From an uncultured Candidatus Melainabacteria bacterium (GTDB lineage Bacteria > Cyanobacteriota > Vampirovibrionia > Gastranaerophilales > Gastranaerophilaceae), in the NCBI GenBank assembly GCA_934692485.1, contig CAKUTX010000003.1, positions 124,001-188,000 of the forward strand: a stretch of DNA of 64,000 nt, written 5' to 3'. Below are positions 27,003 through 36,482 of this stretch, one piece after another; positions within the stretch are counted from its first letter, which is position 1; each line of letters begins with the position of its first letter. The notes below the pieces were generated by a model, which saw only the letters and a list, made by a program, of their open reading frames with translations, was not told the DNA's origin and searched no databases. The translations under genes were made by a program, and so were the position numbers.

Positions 27003-28157
27003 ATGAATTCTGATAATAATGAAAATAAAGAACCCAAAAAAACTGACAGAAAAAAGATTACCCCTGTAAAATCTGAAGAATTTGTTGAAGAAGCAAAAGA
27101 GAGATTAAAAACTCGCAAAGAAAAAGCAAAAAAGAAACGTCCTGAATTCAAGAAAAAACGAGTTGTTGTACCTGTGATAACAGCAACTATACTTGTAATT
27201 ACAGGTATCACGCTTGCCATTCATTCAACATTTTTTCAATCAACTGATGATGCTTTTGTTGAAGGCAGACTTGTTTCTATAGCTCCTCGAGTACAAGGTC
27301 CGGTCGTAAAACTTCTTGTTGATGATAACGACGTTGTTAAAGCTGGTCAATTACTTGTTGAAATAGATCCTGCGGATTACGAAGTAAAACTTCATCAAGC
27401 AGAAGCAAAACTTGCAGAAGCAAAGGCTCAATTGAATGTCACAAAGAAACAAATCGATGAAGGCGGTTCAAATGTTCAACAATCTTTTGAAGATGAAAAC
27501 TCAACAAAATCGAAATTAGACTTTGCAACTAAAGACCACAAACGATATACTGATATGTACAAATCCGGTATTGTTTCAAAACAGGATTATGACAACAGTT
27601 CAACTCATTATACCGTAGCTCAAGCCAACCATAAAGCGGCAACAGAAAAAACGAAAGCAATGAAATCAGCTCTTGAATCTAATCAGGCAAAAGCAGAAGC
27701 TGTAGAAGCTGAAATTAAAAGGCTTGAAGCTGAAGTAGAACAAGCAAAATTAAATTTATCTTATACTAAAATATATGCGCCTCAATCAGGCATGGTTTCT
27801 GCAAGAAGTGTAGAAATGGGAAATTACGTTCAAACAGGCCAACCATTGATGGAAATTGTTCCGGAACAAATATGGATTGTGGCAAACTTTAAAGAAATAC
27901 AGCTTACACATATGAAAAAAGGTCAATCTGTTTCTATAAAAATAGATACTTATCCGGGAAAAAGATTTAAAGGGCATATTGACAGTATACAACGTTCAAC
28001 CGGAGCGAAATCAAGCCTTTTCCCTCCTGAAAATGCGGTAGGCAGTTATGTAAAAATTGTTCAACGTGTTCCTGTCAAAATTGTATTTGACGAAGATATT
28101 AAGGATTACAACATTGTCCCTGGCATGTCTGTTGTTCCAAAAGTTAAAGTTAAATAA
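27003..28157 (+). CDS. emrA: Membrane fusion protein, EmrA/HlyD family
   Basis: Periplasmic adaptor joining the EmrB-type pump to the outer-membrane duct. The 384-residue protein has a very basic cytoplasmic N-terminus (residues 1-55), one membrane helix (VVPVITATILVITGITLAIHS), a lipoyl half (STDDAFVEGRLVSIAPRVQGPV), a long coiled-coil hairpin (residues about 130-235) and the second lipoyl half IYAPQSGMVSARSVEMGNYV. Its stop overlaps the emrB start by one base (TAATG). Confidence 0.92.
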   Translation: MNSDNNENKEPKKTDRKKITPVKSEEFVEEAKERLKTRKEKAKKKRPEFKKKRVVVPVITATILVITGITLAIHSTFFQSTDDAFVEGRLVSIAPRVQGPVVKLLVDDNDVVKAGQLLVEIDPADYEVKLHQAEAKLAEAKAQLNVTKKQIDEGGSNVQQSFEDENSTKSKLDFATKDHKRYTDMYKSGIVSKQDYDNSSTHYTVAQANHKAATEKTKAMKSALESNQAKAEAVEAEIKRLEAEVEQAKLNLSYTKIYAPQSGMVSARSVEMGNYVQTGQPLMEIVPEQIWIVANFKEIQLTHMKKGQSVSIKIDTYPGKRFKGHIDSIQRSTGAKSSLFPPENAVGSYVKIVQRVPVKIVFDEDIKDYNIVPGMSVVPKVKVK

Positions 28158-29752
28158 TGAGAGCAAAAACAGTGAACAGTGAATTAAGCAATACAGAAGA
28201 AATAGAAGAAATCTCGGCAAACAAAAGGCAAATAAGCCCCTATATTCAAGCATTGGTAATCTTATTACCATCAATACTTGCTTTGGTTGCATCTTCTGCC
28301 ACAAACGTTTGTCAACCGAACATAGCAGGTTACTTTGGCGCAACTCAATATGAAGCAAATTCTGTAATAACAAGTTATATTATTGCAAATGGTATAATGT
28401 TACCAACAACAGGATATTTAGCAAAACTTTTCGGCAAAAAACAATTCTTTTTATACTGCATAATTGTATTTTGCATAGGCGCTGGATTATGTCTTTTAGC
28501 AAAAGATTTGCATATGTTAATTATGGCAAGAATTTTTCAGGGCATAGGTGGTGGATGTATTTTGCCATTATGTCAGGCAATGTTATTGGATATTTTTCCT
28601 GACAAAAAAGGTTTTGCAATGGCTTTATATGGTGTAGCTGCAATGTTTGCGCCTCTTGCTGGACCGTTTTTTGGTGGATATTTGACAGATAACTGGTCTT
28701 GGCAATGGGTTTTCATTATTAATATTCCATTATGCTTAATTTCAATTGCATTAATCAAATTTTTAATACCGAAAGATGAACCCGTAAAAGAAAAATATAA
28801 CAAAAAATTTGATATTATCGGATTTGCTGGCATCGCAGTTGCAATGGGTTGTATGCAGATTGTGCTTGATAAAGGGGAACAATTCAACTGGTTTGATACT
28901 CCATGGATTTGTTGGATTACGGGAATTTCAATATTTTCATTTATATTTTTCTACGTTTGGGAATTGGAATACAAATATCCTATTATCGATATTCGAGTAT
29001 TCAAAGATAAAAACTTTCTATATGGAACATCAATAAGCTCAATAATAAACATACTTTTATACAGTACTCTACTATTAGTTCCGCTATTTTCTCAAAGCCT
29101 AATCGGTTACAGTCCATCAGCATCAGGGCTATTAATGTTACCAAGAGCATTGGTTTGCTTGTTTGGATTACTGGTAATGGGTGAAATAGCAAAACACGTT
29201 GAAAACAGATTTTTAACAGCAATAGGATTTGTTATAATGGCAATTGCCTGCTTTATGCTGTCTTGTTTAAATACAACCGCGTCTATGCACAGTATTGTTA
29301 TTCCAAATTTGTTATTATGTTTTGGGGTATCAGTTGCATTTGTTCCAATTTCAGCCTTGTCATTTTTAACATTACCTACAAATAAAACTGCAGATGCAGC
29401 AGGTTTACACGCTTTATTCAAAAATATTGTTACCGCGATTTCAACCTCAGCAGCTTCTACTTTTATCGCTAGGGGTGGTCAGGTTTATCAAAGCAATTTG
29501 GTAGAACATCTTTCTTGGCATAACCCAATGTATAGAGTACATTTGTCAGCATTACAACACAAATTTATGATGATATACCCATCAGTTGTTGCTCAAAAAA
29601 AAGCTGCTGGTACAATGTATAAACAATTAATATTACAATCAAAACTTGGTGCATTTTATGATGCATTTTTATGGTTGGCACTTTTGTCAATTTTAGCAAT
29701 TCCATTTTTATTACTGTTAAAAAATAAAACAAGACGAGTAAAAAAAGCATAA
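28157..29752 (+). CDS. emrB: Multidrug MFS transporter, EmrB/QacA (DHA2) family
   Basis: Proton-driven drug exporter with 14 predicted membrane segments over 531 residues. Motif C-like GVAAMFAPLAGPFFGGYL and motif A-like GYLAKLFGKKQFFLY are visible, and NWSWQWVFIINIPLC is characteristic of EmrB. Together with emrA and the TolC-like protein it forms a tripartite pump across both membranes. Translation is coupled to emrA by the one-base overlap. A strong terminator follows. Confidence 0.92.
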   Translation: MRAKTVNSELSNTEEIEEISANKRQISPYIQALVILLPSILALVASSATNVCQPNIAGYFGATQYEANSVITSYIIANGIMLPTTGYLAKLFGKKQFFLYCIIVFCIGAGLCLLAKDLHMLIMARIFQGIGGGCILPLCQAMLLDIFPDKKGFAMALYGVAAMFAPLAGPFFGGYLTDNWSWQWVFIINIPLCLISIALIKFLIPKDEPVKEKYNKKFDIIGFAGIAVAMGCMQIVLDKGEQFNWFDTPWICWITGISIFSFIFFYVWELEYKYPIIDIRVFKDKNFLYGTSISSIINILLYSTLLLVPLFSQSLIGYSPSASGLLMLPRALVCLFGLLVMGEIAKHVENRFLTAIGFVIMAIACFMLSCLNTTASMHSIVIPNLLLCFGVSVAFVPISALSFLTLPTNKTADAAGLHALFKNIVTAISTSAASTFIARGGQVYQSNLVEHLSWHNPMYRVHLSALQHKFMMIYPSVVAQKKAAGTMYKQLILQSKLGAFYDAFLWLALLSILAIPFLLLLKNKTRRVKKA

Positions 29753-29753
29753 T

Positions 29754-29779
29754 AAAAAGCCCTCATCTGAGGGCTTTTT
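29754..29779. terminator. Bidirectional terminator between emrB and the permease gene
   Basis: AAAAAGCCCTCA, TC loop, TGAGGGCTTTTT: a 12-bp stem flanked by A and T runs, between convergent genes. Confidence 0.85.
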
Positions 29780-29792
29780 CTCTGTGTACATA

Positions 29793-31121
29793 TTAATGTA
29801 AAAATCTTAACCAAATATATACAGAACTTATCGTCAAAGATATTATCATGGTTATTACACCATATTTTAAAAACTTCATAAATGGGATAGGATGTCCATT
29901 ATGTGCAGAAGTTTCTGAAACTATAACATTTGCGGCTGCCCCAATTATAGTCATGTTTCCGCCGAGACAAGCTCCCAGCGACAAACACCACCACAATGGA
30001 TAAGTATAGTCAGCTCCCATCGTTTTTTCAATTTCCAACAACATCGGCGTCATTGTAGCTGTATAAGGAATGTTATCAATAATCCCGGAAATAAAACCTG
30101 AAGCCCACAATATAATCATTGCCGTTGCTTCTTGAGAACCTTTGGTTACTGCCAAAATCCATTTTGCCATTAAAGCAATACCACCGGTAGCTTCAAGACC
30201 TCCTATAATTATAAATAATCCGATAAAGAAAAATATTGTGTTCCATTCAACATCAGATAAAATATCTTTAGGTTTTTCAAACAGCAACAAGAAACTTGCT
30301 CCTAACATTGCAGTTACGCAAGTTTCAATATGGGTAATATCATGTAATACAAACCCTAAAATCACCAATAACAAAACAATTCCGCTTCTGAGCATTAACG
30401 GGAAATCTGTTATTGTTTTGGAATTATCAAGATTTGCAACTGCTTCCATCTTTTCCGGAGCTGCTTTGAGTGATTTTCTGAAAATAAACATCATTAAAAG
30501 CACAATTACAGTTAAAATAACAGCGACAACTCCGGTTAATTCTTTTAAAAATGCCATAAAAGAAAGTCCGGCAGCACTGCCTATAATAATATTTGGAGGA
30601 TCTCCAATTAACGTTGCTGTTCCTCCGATATTAGATGCAAAAATTTCTGTAATCAAAAACGGTAACGGATTAATATCCAATTGTTTCGCGATAAAGAATG
30701 TTACAGGCATAATAAGAATAACTGTCGTAACATTGTCCAAAAAAGCAGATGTAACTGCAGTAAAAATACCTAATGTTAACAAAACTAGTTTTGGATGACC
30801 TTTGGTTAGTCGTAAAAGCTCGTTGGCAATCCAGTTAAACATACCACTTCTTGTCGCAATACTAACTATAATCATCATTGAAACAAGAAGAAATATTACA
30901 TTAAAATCGACAAAATTGATAAAATAATTTGAATTAATTCCACCGTCAACTACTTTGGTCTGACTTACAAGACCTAAAATGATAGTAATCGCAGCTCCTA
31001 ATAAAGCTATTGTTACCTTTGGAATTTTTTCCAGTGCAATAAAAACGTATGCAACAAGCAAAATTGATGCTGAAACAACTACGCCATGAGCTTGCACTAA
31101 GCTTTGCAAATGTTCTAACAT
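29793..31121 (-). CDS. ArsB/NhaD-type ion transporter (SLC13-like permease)
   Basis: A 442-residue membrane protein with about 11 hydrophobic segments. The duplicated family signatures are present: DNVTTVILIMPVTFF followed by EIFASNIGGTATLIGDPPN in the first half, and DNIPYTATMTPML followed by LGGNMTIIGAAANV in the second. This is the ion-transporter superfamily that includes NhaD Na+/H+ antiporters, ArsB and the P protein. No ars genes are near, so Na+/H+ exchange is somewhat more likely, but the ion is not determined. Confidence 0.85.
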   Translation of the reverse strand: MLEHLQSLVQAHGVVVSASILLVAYVFIALEKIPKVTIALLGAAITIILGLVSQTKVVDGGINSNYFINFVDFNVIFLLVSMMIIVSIATRSGMFNWIANELLRLTKGHPKLVLLTLGIFTAVTSAFLDNVTTVILIMPVTFFIAKQLDINPLPFLITEIFASNIGGTATLIGDPPNIIIGSAAGLSFMAFLKELTGVVAVILTVIVLLMMFIFRKSLKAAPEKMEAVANLDNSKTITDFPLMLRSGIVLLLVILGFVLHDITHIETCVTAMLGASFLLLFEKPKDILSDVEWNTIFFFIGLFIIIGGLEATGGIALMAKWILAVTKGSQEATAMIILWASGFISGIIDNIPYTATMTPMLLEIEKTMGADYTYPLWWCLSLGACLGGNMTIIGAAANVIVSETSAHNGHPIPFMKFLKYGVITMIISLTISSVYIWLRFLH

Positions 31122-31161
31122 GTATAAACTCCTTCTATCTTTCTGCGGGAATTATAACATA

Positions 31162-32250
31162 TTAAGTTGTTTTAGGCAATATATATTCACAATCAATGAT
31201 ACGTTCAGGAGAACTTGCACCAGTAACTCTTAATTCCGTACCGATTGGTAAAATATATGTTGCATTTATTCCTCTGTCAGTATCTTTTCCAGAACATCTT
31301 CTGCAATCAAGTCCCTTTGTGCCTTTTGGAAGTTTTATCCTCAAAATATATCCACTTGTTTGGTATTGCTTGCCCATATTGTAAGAATCTGTAGCTGCTA
31401 TATCCACATCATACGCTCTTGAGGTAGAAACAAATGCCCTGTCTTTTATTATATCACCGACTTCAAAACCTTCTTCTGGAATAAATTCCAATTTTTGAAA
31501 ATCTCCCCACAATTTATTTTTTCTTATTCCGCGATATACATAAACATCATGGTCTAACGGTTCTGCTTCTTCTATCAAACGACTCATTCTTTTTACTTCA
31601 TCAACATCAGACAAATCCATGCCAGCTCTAAGCTTCGCATTATATTGATATTTTCTCAAAAAAGAACTTACAGCTTTGTAATCATCTTCATCTAACGGTC
31701 TTAAATCTGCTGGAATTGGCTTAAACATATCTCTAAAAAAAGTAACTAAGTCTATTCTTAATTGACTAAAACCTTCAGCATGCTCAGGATTTTTTCTAAA
31801 TTCTTTAAATTTATCTGAAATTTCTTTGCGAATTTTATTTTCTGCATTCATCCGCAACATTTCTTCTTTTTCGTTATAAGGAATTATATCTTCACCAATA
31901 ATCTTAGGATTTTCAGCATGCCAAAAACGATATTTTGCAGACTCATCGGCTTCCATTTTTTCAGCTCCGCTTGAAGGCGAAGGAGTATGCATTTCTAATA
32001 AATTAGCATCCTTAGAACTTAATTTTTTCCCTTTTGAAGCTTTTGCTATCAAAATACCTGCAATTGCAATACTCGCAAGAGCCGCAGCCCCAATATATAA
32101 ATTCTTTTTATTAAAATCTTTTTTCTCTATTTTATCTTCTGATTTTGGAACATTTTCGTGTACATTCGATGTTGGCTGTACAGCCTGTCCAACTTTCGAA
32201 TTTCCAAAACTGAGTATTATACTGTTATTATAATTCCTAGTGTTAAGCAT
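31162..32250 (-). CDS. Membrane-anchored ADP-ribosyltransferase-like protein with F-G tag
   Basis: A 362-residue protein in three parts. Residues 1-50 are polar and include ILSFGNSKVGQ, the lineage tag. One membrane helix follows (YIGAAALASIAIAGILIA). The C-terminal half resembles the R-S-E class of ADP-ribosyltransferases: VYRGI (Arg), FVSTSR (STS motif), then a strand ending YILPIGTELRV. At the place where E-x-E normally precedes that strand, the sequence reads N-A-T, so the catalytic glutamates look absent. It could be inactive, use other residues, or be a different fold. Insert LDCRRCSGKD is unusual. Confidence 0.5.
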   Translation of the reverse strand: MLNTRNYNNSIILSFGNSKVGQAVQPTSNVHENVPKSEDKIEKKDFNKKNLYIGAAALASIAIAGILIAKASKGKKLSSKDANLLEMHTPSPSSGAEKMEADESAKYRFWHAENPKIIGEDIIPYNEKEEMLRMNAENKIRKEISDKFKEFRKNPEHAEGFSQLRIDLVTFFRDMFKPIPADLRPLDEDDYKAVSSFLRKYQYNAKLRAGMDLSDVDEVKRMSRLIEEAEPLDHDVYVYRGIRKNKLWGDFQKLEFIPEEGFEVGDIIKDRAFVSTSRAYDVDIAATDSYNMGKQYQTSGYILRIKLPKGTKGLDCRRCSGKDTDRGINATYILPIGTELRVTGASSPERIIDCEYILPKTT

Positions 32251-32288
32251 GCTATTATAAAATCCCTGAAAAAATTTTTTTGCGCATT

Positions 32289-32549
32289 TTAAACAAATTC
32301 AACATTTGTCAATGAAAAATTCGAAATCAAATTCTTTATATCTCCTGAATAATTAACCAATTCAAGTTTGCCGCTTGGCGAATTTTGAAATAAGTATGCA
32401 GATGAAAGTAAAGCATATTTAATGGCATCAAAAATATTCAAATCAGATAAATCTACCCTTAAAGACTTGCAATTATTCTTTTTTACAAAACTTTTAAAAT
32501 CTTCAAGCTCTTTTCCATTTTTTTCAAATTTATAACATTGATTTTTCAT
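32289..32549 (-). CDS. Small STAS-like protein
   Basis: An 86-residue protein. The order LRVDLSDLNIFDAIKYALLSSAYL, then GKLELVNYSGDIKNLISNFSL and NVEFV resembles a STAS-like alpha/beta fold, as in anti-sigma-factor antagonists, but no phosphorylatable Ser is obvious. It sits between the ADP-ribosyltransferase-like gene and kdsD, on the opposite strand to the latter. Identity is tentative. Confidence 0.5.
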   Translation of the reverse strand: MKNQCYKFEKNGKELEDFKSFVKKNNCKSLRVDLSDLNIFDAIKYALLSSAYLFQNSPSGKLELVNYSGDIKNLISNFSLTNVEFV

Positions 32550-32653
32550 AACACTAAAAAAAACGATATATTTTTACAAAAATTAAATATTTTTTATAGA
32601 ATTAGTACTTTTATATGATATTTATTATATAATTTTTGTGGGGGATTAAGGAA

Positions 32654-33637
32654 ATGGAAACAATGAACCAAAGCAAAATTAACGACTTAGCAAAAAATGT
32701 ACTTGATATTGAAGCAAACTCAATATTAAGACTAAAGAATAATATTGGAGAAGAATTCGACAAAGCAGTAGATATTCTTTTTAACTGCAAAGGCCGCGTT
32801 ATTGTTACAGGCATGGGGAAATCCGGTCTTATTGGCAGAAAAATAGCCGCAACATTAACGTCAACAGGCACTCCGTCTTATTTCCTTCATCCGGCCGAAA
32901 GTACTCACGGAGATTCTGGGATTATAACTAGAAATGACGTCGTTATTGCAATTTCTAACAGCGGAGAAACTCAGGAATTGTTAAATCTTTTACCTTTAAT
33001 CAAAAGATTTGGAGTCACAATGATTGGTATGACTGGGAAACTAAACTCTACACTAGCTCATTTCTCAGACGTTACTCTTGATATTTCTGTTGAGAAAGAA
33101 GCTTGTCCTCTAAACAAAGCCCCAACAGCAAGTACTACTGCAACTCTTGCAATGGGAGATGCTTTGGCAGTTTGTTTGCTTGAAAAACGAGGTTTTTCAG
33201 AAGAAGATTTCTTAATTTTCCATCCATCAGGAGCTTTGGGAAAAGGATTTACTTACAAAGTCGCAGATCTTATGCTTACCGAAAAAGAAGATTTGCCGAT
33301 TGCAAAAGAAACTGACAGTTTTACAGACGTAATCCAGCTTATTTCAGAAAAGAAACTCGGAATGGCAATGGTCGTAAACAAAGAAGGAGTTCTAACAGGT
33401 GTTTTGACCGATGGAGATATTCGTAGAACTCTTATTAAATACCAAAATATAAGACCTTTGACAGCACAAGATGTGATGTCAGCAAATCCTAAACATATTT
33501 CCAAAAAAGAATATGGTGCAAGCGCACTTAATTTAATGGAGAAATACTCTATTACAGCTTTAGCTGTTGTAGATGAAAGTAACAAGCCTATTGGAGTTAT
33601 TCATATCCATGACTTACTAAGAGCAGGAGTTGCGTAA
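32654..33637 (+). CDS. kdsD: Arabinose-5-phosphate isomerase (KdsD/KpsF/GutQ)
   Basis: Converts ribulose 5-phosphate to arabinose 5-phosphate, the first committed step to Kdo for LPS. The 327-residue protein has an N-terminal SIS domain (GRVIVTGMGKSGLIGRKIAATL, then STHGDSGIITRNDVVIAISNSGET) and two C-terminal CBS domains (from DLMLTEKEDLPI and DVMSANPKHIS). ATG 32654 follows GGGGG at 8 bases; ATG 32663 with AAGGAA upstream is an alternative. Directly followed by kdsC, whose start is 1 base after the stop. Confidence 0.94.
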   Translation: METMNQSKINDLAKNVLDIEANSILRLKNNIGEEFDKAVDILFNCKGRVIVTGMGKSGLIGRKIAATLTSTGTPSYFLHPAESTHGDSGIITRNDVVIAISNSGETQELLNLLPLIKRFGVTMIGMTGKLNSTLAHFSDVTLDISVEKEACPLNKAPTASTTATLAMGDALAVCLLEKRGFSEEDFLIFHPSGALGKGFTYKVADLMLTEKEDLPIAKETDSFTDVIQLISEKKLGMAMVVNKEGVLTGVLTDGDIRRTLIKYQNIRPLTAQDVMSANPKHISKKEYGASALNLMEKYSITALAVVDESNKPIGVIHIHDLLRAGVA

Positions 33638-33638
33638 A

Positions 33639-34106
33639 ATGAAAATTAAACTAGCAGCTTTTGATGTCGATGGAGTTATGACAGATGGCGGAATTATTTT
33701 TGATGAAAATGGCATAGAATACAAAGTTTTTAACGCAAAAGACGGGCATGGTATTGTCAGTTTAAATAATGCCGGAATTGTGACTGCAATTATTACCGGC
33801 AGAAAAAACGGGACAGTCGAACACAGAGCAAAAAATTTGAAAATAAAAGAACTTTATCAGGGTTCTAAAAATAAAATTGCCGACTTAGAAGATATTATGG
33901 CAAAATATAAAATCACTTTTGAGGAAGTTGCTTATATGGGCGACGATGTTCCTGATTTGTGTATTTTAGAAAAAGTTGCACTGAAAGGATGTCCAGCGGA
34001 TGCTGTCGATGAAGTCAAAAAAGTTGCGAATTTTGTTTCTTCTAAAGACGGTGGTAAAGGCGCAGTTAGAGAATTTTGTGATTATATACTAAAGAAGGGG
34101 ATATAA
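33639..34106 (+). CDS. kdsC: 3-deoxy-D-manno-octulosonate 8-phosphate phosphatase
   Basis: HAD-type phosphatase that releases Kdo from Kdo 8-phosphate. The 155-residue protein has the cap-less HAD motifs AAFDVDGVMTDG (nucleophile Asp), IITGRKN, and GDDVPDL for metal binding. The length is typical of KdsC tetramers. ATG 33639 is used; it starts one base past the kdsD stop. With kdsD it shows that the organism makes Kdo, so a Gram-negative outer membrane is expected. Confidence 0.94.
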   Translation: MKIKLAAFDVDGVMTDGGIIFDENGIEYKVFNAKDGHGIVSLNNAGIVTAIITGRKNGTVEHRAKNLKIKELYQGSKNKIADLEDIMAKYKITFEEVAYMGDDVPDLCILEKVALKGCPADAVDEVKKVANFVSSKDGGKGAVREFCDYILKKGI

Positions 34107-34469
34107 ATGTTTGAAATTAAAACACAAGCTTTTTTTGCAGCAGCACATCATTTGTTAAATTATGATGGAGAATGCGAAAATCAACATGGACACAATTGGA
34201 TGGTTGAAGTTTTTGTTAAAGGGGAAACTCTTGATAAGAGCAATATTTTAATGGATTACAAAATATTGAAAAAAGAGTTAAAGACAGTTCTTGATATGCT
34301 TGATCACAAAGATTTGAATGCTCTACCTGAATTTAAAGGAGAGAGTCCTTCAAGCGAAATGATTTCTATGTTTATTTATAACAAGCTTAAAGAAAGAGTT
34401 GTACAATTAAGCAAAGTTACAGTTTGGGAAACCCAAACATCGTGCTGCAGCTATTTTGAAGAAGATTAA
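34107..34469 (+). CDS. queD: 6-carboxytetrahydropterin synthase (QueD/PTPS family)
   Basis: Acts in preQ0/queuosine synthesis from dihydroneopterin triphosphate. The 120-residue protein has zinc-binding histidines (FAAAHHLL, HGHNW), the catalytic Cys in GECENQHGH, DMLDHKDLN and the SSE and VWETQTS blocks. The start abuts the kdsC stop. Its place inside a Kdo/cell-wall operon is unusual, but it matches queA at 12 kb. Zinc ligands and Cys are all present. Confidence 0.9.
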   Translation: MFEIKTQAFFAAAHHLLNYDGECENQHGHNWMVEVFVKGETLDKSNILMDYKILKKELKTVLDMLDHKDLNALPEFKGESPSSEMISMFIYNKLKERVVQLSKVTVWETQTSCCSYFEED

Positions 34470-34489
34470 TCGTTTGAAAGGGGAGAGGA

Positions 34490-35335
34490 ATGAATTTTAT
34501 ACAAGCGATATTAATGGGAATAGTTCAAGGTTTAAGCGAGTTTTTGCCAATATCAAGCTCGGCTCATCTTGTATTTACATCTAATTTTTATAAGGTAATG
34601 AAAAATATTCCTATTGTACAGAGTTCTAGCGAAGAAGTTTTTTTTGATATTATGGTTCACTTAGGAACTCTTATTGCTGTATTAATTTTTTTCAGAAAAG
34701 ATGTTCTAAACATCCTAAAAGCAATGTGGCAAGCTCTAAAAACAAAAGATTGGTCAGACAAAGAAGCCAAATTAGGATTGTATATAATTGTCGGCACAAT
34801 AATTACAATTGTTCTTGCATTGCCAATTAATGAAATTGCAGAGAAGTTGGTGTTCCGACCTGCAATTGTAGGTGGATTATTATTTATAACAGGTTTTACT
34901 TTACTATACAGTGAATATAAATCTAAAAAACTAGAATTAAAAACAGATAAAATTGATTTAAAAAAATCTTTACTTATTGGCTTGGCTCAAGGTTTAGCGG
35001 CATTACCTGGATTTTCTCGCTCCGGTTGGACAATTGCAACAGGTTTATTTTGCGGTTTAGATAGAATTACGGCCGCAAGATATTCTTTCTTACTAAGTAT
35101 TCCAATTATTTTGGGAGCCTCAATGGTTTATCCGCTTGTAAAAATAGACGTGACAGAAGCTCTTACATATAACTGGCATGCCATAATTGTCGGAACTATT
35201 GTATCAGGCATCGTAGGATATTTGTGTATCAAATATTTTATGAAATTTATATCAAAATTTTCTCTTGCAATATTCGGTTATTATTGTATTTTAGCAGGAA
35301 TTGCAACCGCAGTATTTTTCAGTATTTATGGTTAA
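34490..35335 (+). CDS. uppP: Undecaprenyl-diphosphatase (BacA family)
   Basis: Recycles undecaprenyl diphosphate for peptidoglycan and other envelope polymers. The 281-residue membrane protein has motif 1 QGLSEFLPISSSAHL at residues 14-28 and motif 2 ALPGFSRSGWTIATG, with the catalytic Glu, Arg and Ser residues. About eight membrane segments. A ribosome site AAAGGGGAGAGG precedes the ATG. Last gene of the kdsD-kdsC-queD-uppP operon. Confidence 0.95.
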   Translation: MNFIQAILMGIVQGLSEFLPISSSAHLVFTSNFYKVMKNIPIVQSSSEEVFFDIMVHLGTLIAVLIFFRKDVLNILKAMWQALKTKDWSDKEAKLGLYIIVGTIITIVLALPINEIAEKLVFRPAIVGGLLFITGFTLLYSEYKSKKLELKTDKIDLKKSLLIGLAQGLAALPGFSRSGWTIATGLFCGLDRITAARYSFLLSIPIILGASMVYPLVKIDVTEALTYNWHAIIVGTIVSGIVGYLCIKYFMKFISKFSLAIFGYYCILAGIATAVFFSIYG

Positions 35336-35446
35336 ATTCATTACCACTAAATAATGTTAAAAAATGTAAACTTGGGGTTAATTAAATGACAAAAAAATAT
35401 ATTCACCATCGTTGTAATAGTGCATTGATGTGTGTGTGGAGTAAAA

Positions 35447-36481
35447 ATGATTTTACCGATTGGCAATCTAAATAAGAATATTAACTTTTCTGCAAAGAGC
35501 GGTAATGACGGTAGCAAAAAAGCTATCGACTATGATCACGATACTCTTTTAAAGGATAATTTAGCAACTCGTACATATATCGGGGTTGATAAGCTTACAA
35601 ACGCGTTTACTGTTTATCCAGCTAAGGGATTAAAAGGGAGCAAGAATGCGAATTTTTACGAATTTTTAACTATGGGAACCGTTCCATACGTAATTGGCAG
35701 TGGCATGCTTATGGGAGTCTTTAATTTTGCCAATAAGTACTTTGCACCATTTGCAAATAAAAAAGCTTCTGCAGTCGGGCAGAAAATGGCATTGGGAGTT
35801 TTGTTTTACGGATTAGCCAAAAACATATCAAAATCTTTTATTAGCAAACCAGTCCAAATGCTTACCGGAATTGATACAGAAAGACCATATGCCAAAGTAA
35901 TATACGAACTGCCGGAAGACATAAATGACACTGATATAATCAGTATCGAACATCATAAAGTATTTGAGAGTGTAGAATTTCCTCGTTGGGATTTGCTATA
36001 TGGTGATGAATCTAAGGGGCAAATTCGAAATTACAGATATGATAGAATTGCAAAAAAACTTGGAATGGGCGAAAACTTAAAAGATTCTGATCAAGAGGTT
36101 AAACCTAGAATTAAAGAAATTATCATTAAAGAAAATTTGGCAAAATCAATATCTTCATACCTGTGGGCTGCTACTGGAGTAGCTCTTGCATTTCAAAAAC
36201 CATGGGAAAATTTCTTTGAAGTTATGACATTCAAATTCTGGAAAGGAAAAGAATTTAAAAAGACTCTTTCTTCTTTTTGGAATAATTTAAAATTAAGCTC
36301 AAAAGCTTTTTATAAAGGAGAAGGCTCTGGTTTACAAAAGCATGCCGGCAAATTACTTTTGGGAGCAGCCGCTCTTTCAACAATATTGGGAGTAATAAAC
36401 ACTGTTTCAAGTTCTCACAAGCCTTCCAAAACAAGTGCAGCAAATGTAATTAATAAAAATGACAGGTACGTGGTAAACTAA
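35447..36481 (+). CDS. Lineage-specific membrane protein A of the GH13 operon
   Basis: I do not recognise a named family. The 344-residue protein starts MILPIGNLNKNINFSAKSG (a weak F-G tag) and has hydrophobic segments near residues 70-100 (FLTMGTVPYVIGSGMLMG), 240-255 and at the C-terminus (LLLGAAALSTILGVINTV). A middle block with FPRWDLLYGDES, KLGMGENL and SSYLWAATGVALAF resembles IPWDLYSDKE, RLGISKK and LWMLTAGFATPVMSA in the next gene, so the two are paralogous in this module. ATG 35447 has GGAG 5 bases upstream. Confidence 0.7.
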   Translation: MILPIGNLNKNINFSAKSGNDGSKKAIDYDHDTLLKDNLATRTYIGVDKLTNAFTVYPAKGLKGSKNANFYEFLTMGTVPYVIGSGMLMGVFNFANKYFAPFANKKASAVGQKMALGVLFYGLAKNISKSFISKPVQMLTGIDTERPYAKVIYELPEDINDTDIISIEHHKVFESVEFPRWDLLYGDESKGQIRNYRYDRIAKKLGMGENLKDSDQEVKPRIKEIIIKENLAKSISSYLWAATGVALAFQKPWENFFEVMTFKFWKGKEFKKTLSSFWNNLKLSSKAFYKGEGSGLQKHAGKLLLGAAALSTILGVINTVSSSHKPSKTSAANVINKNDRYVVN

Positions 36482-36482
36482 T

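Noticed and set aside
35386..35475. 29-residue open frame with GGGG upstream before membrane protein A
   Set aside because: Overlaps the start of the real gene and has no recognisable sequence; a leader peptide is possible but not supportable.
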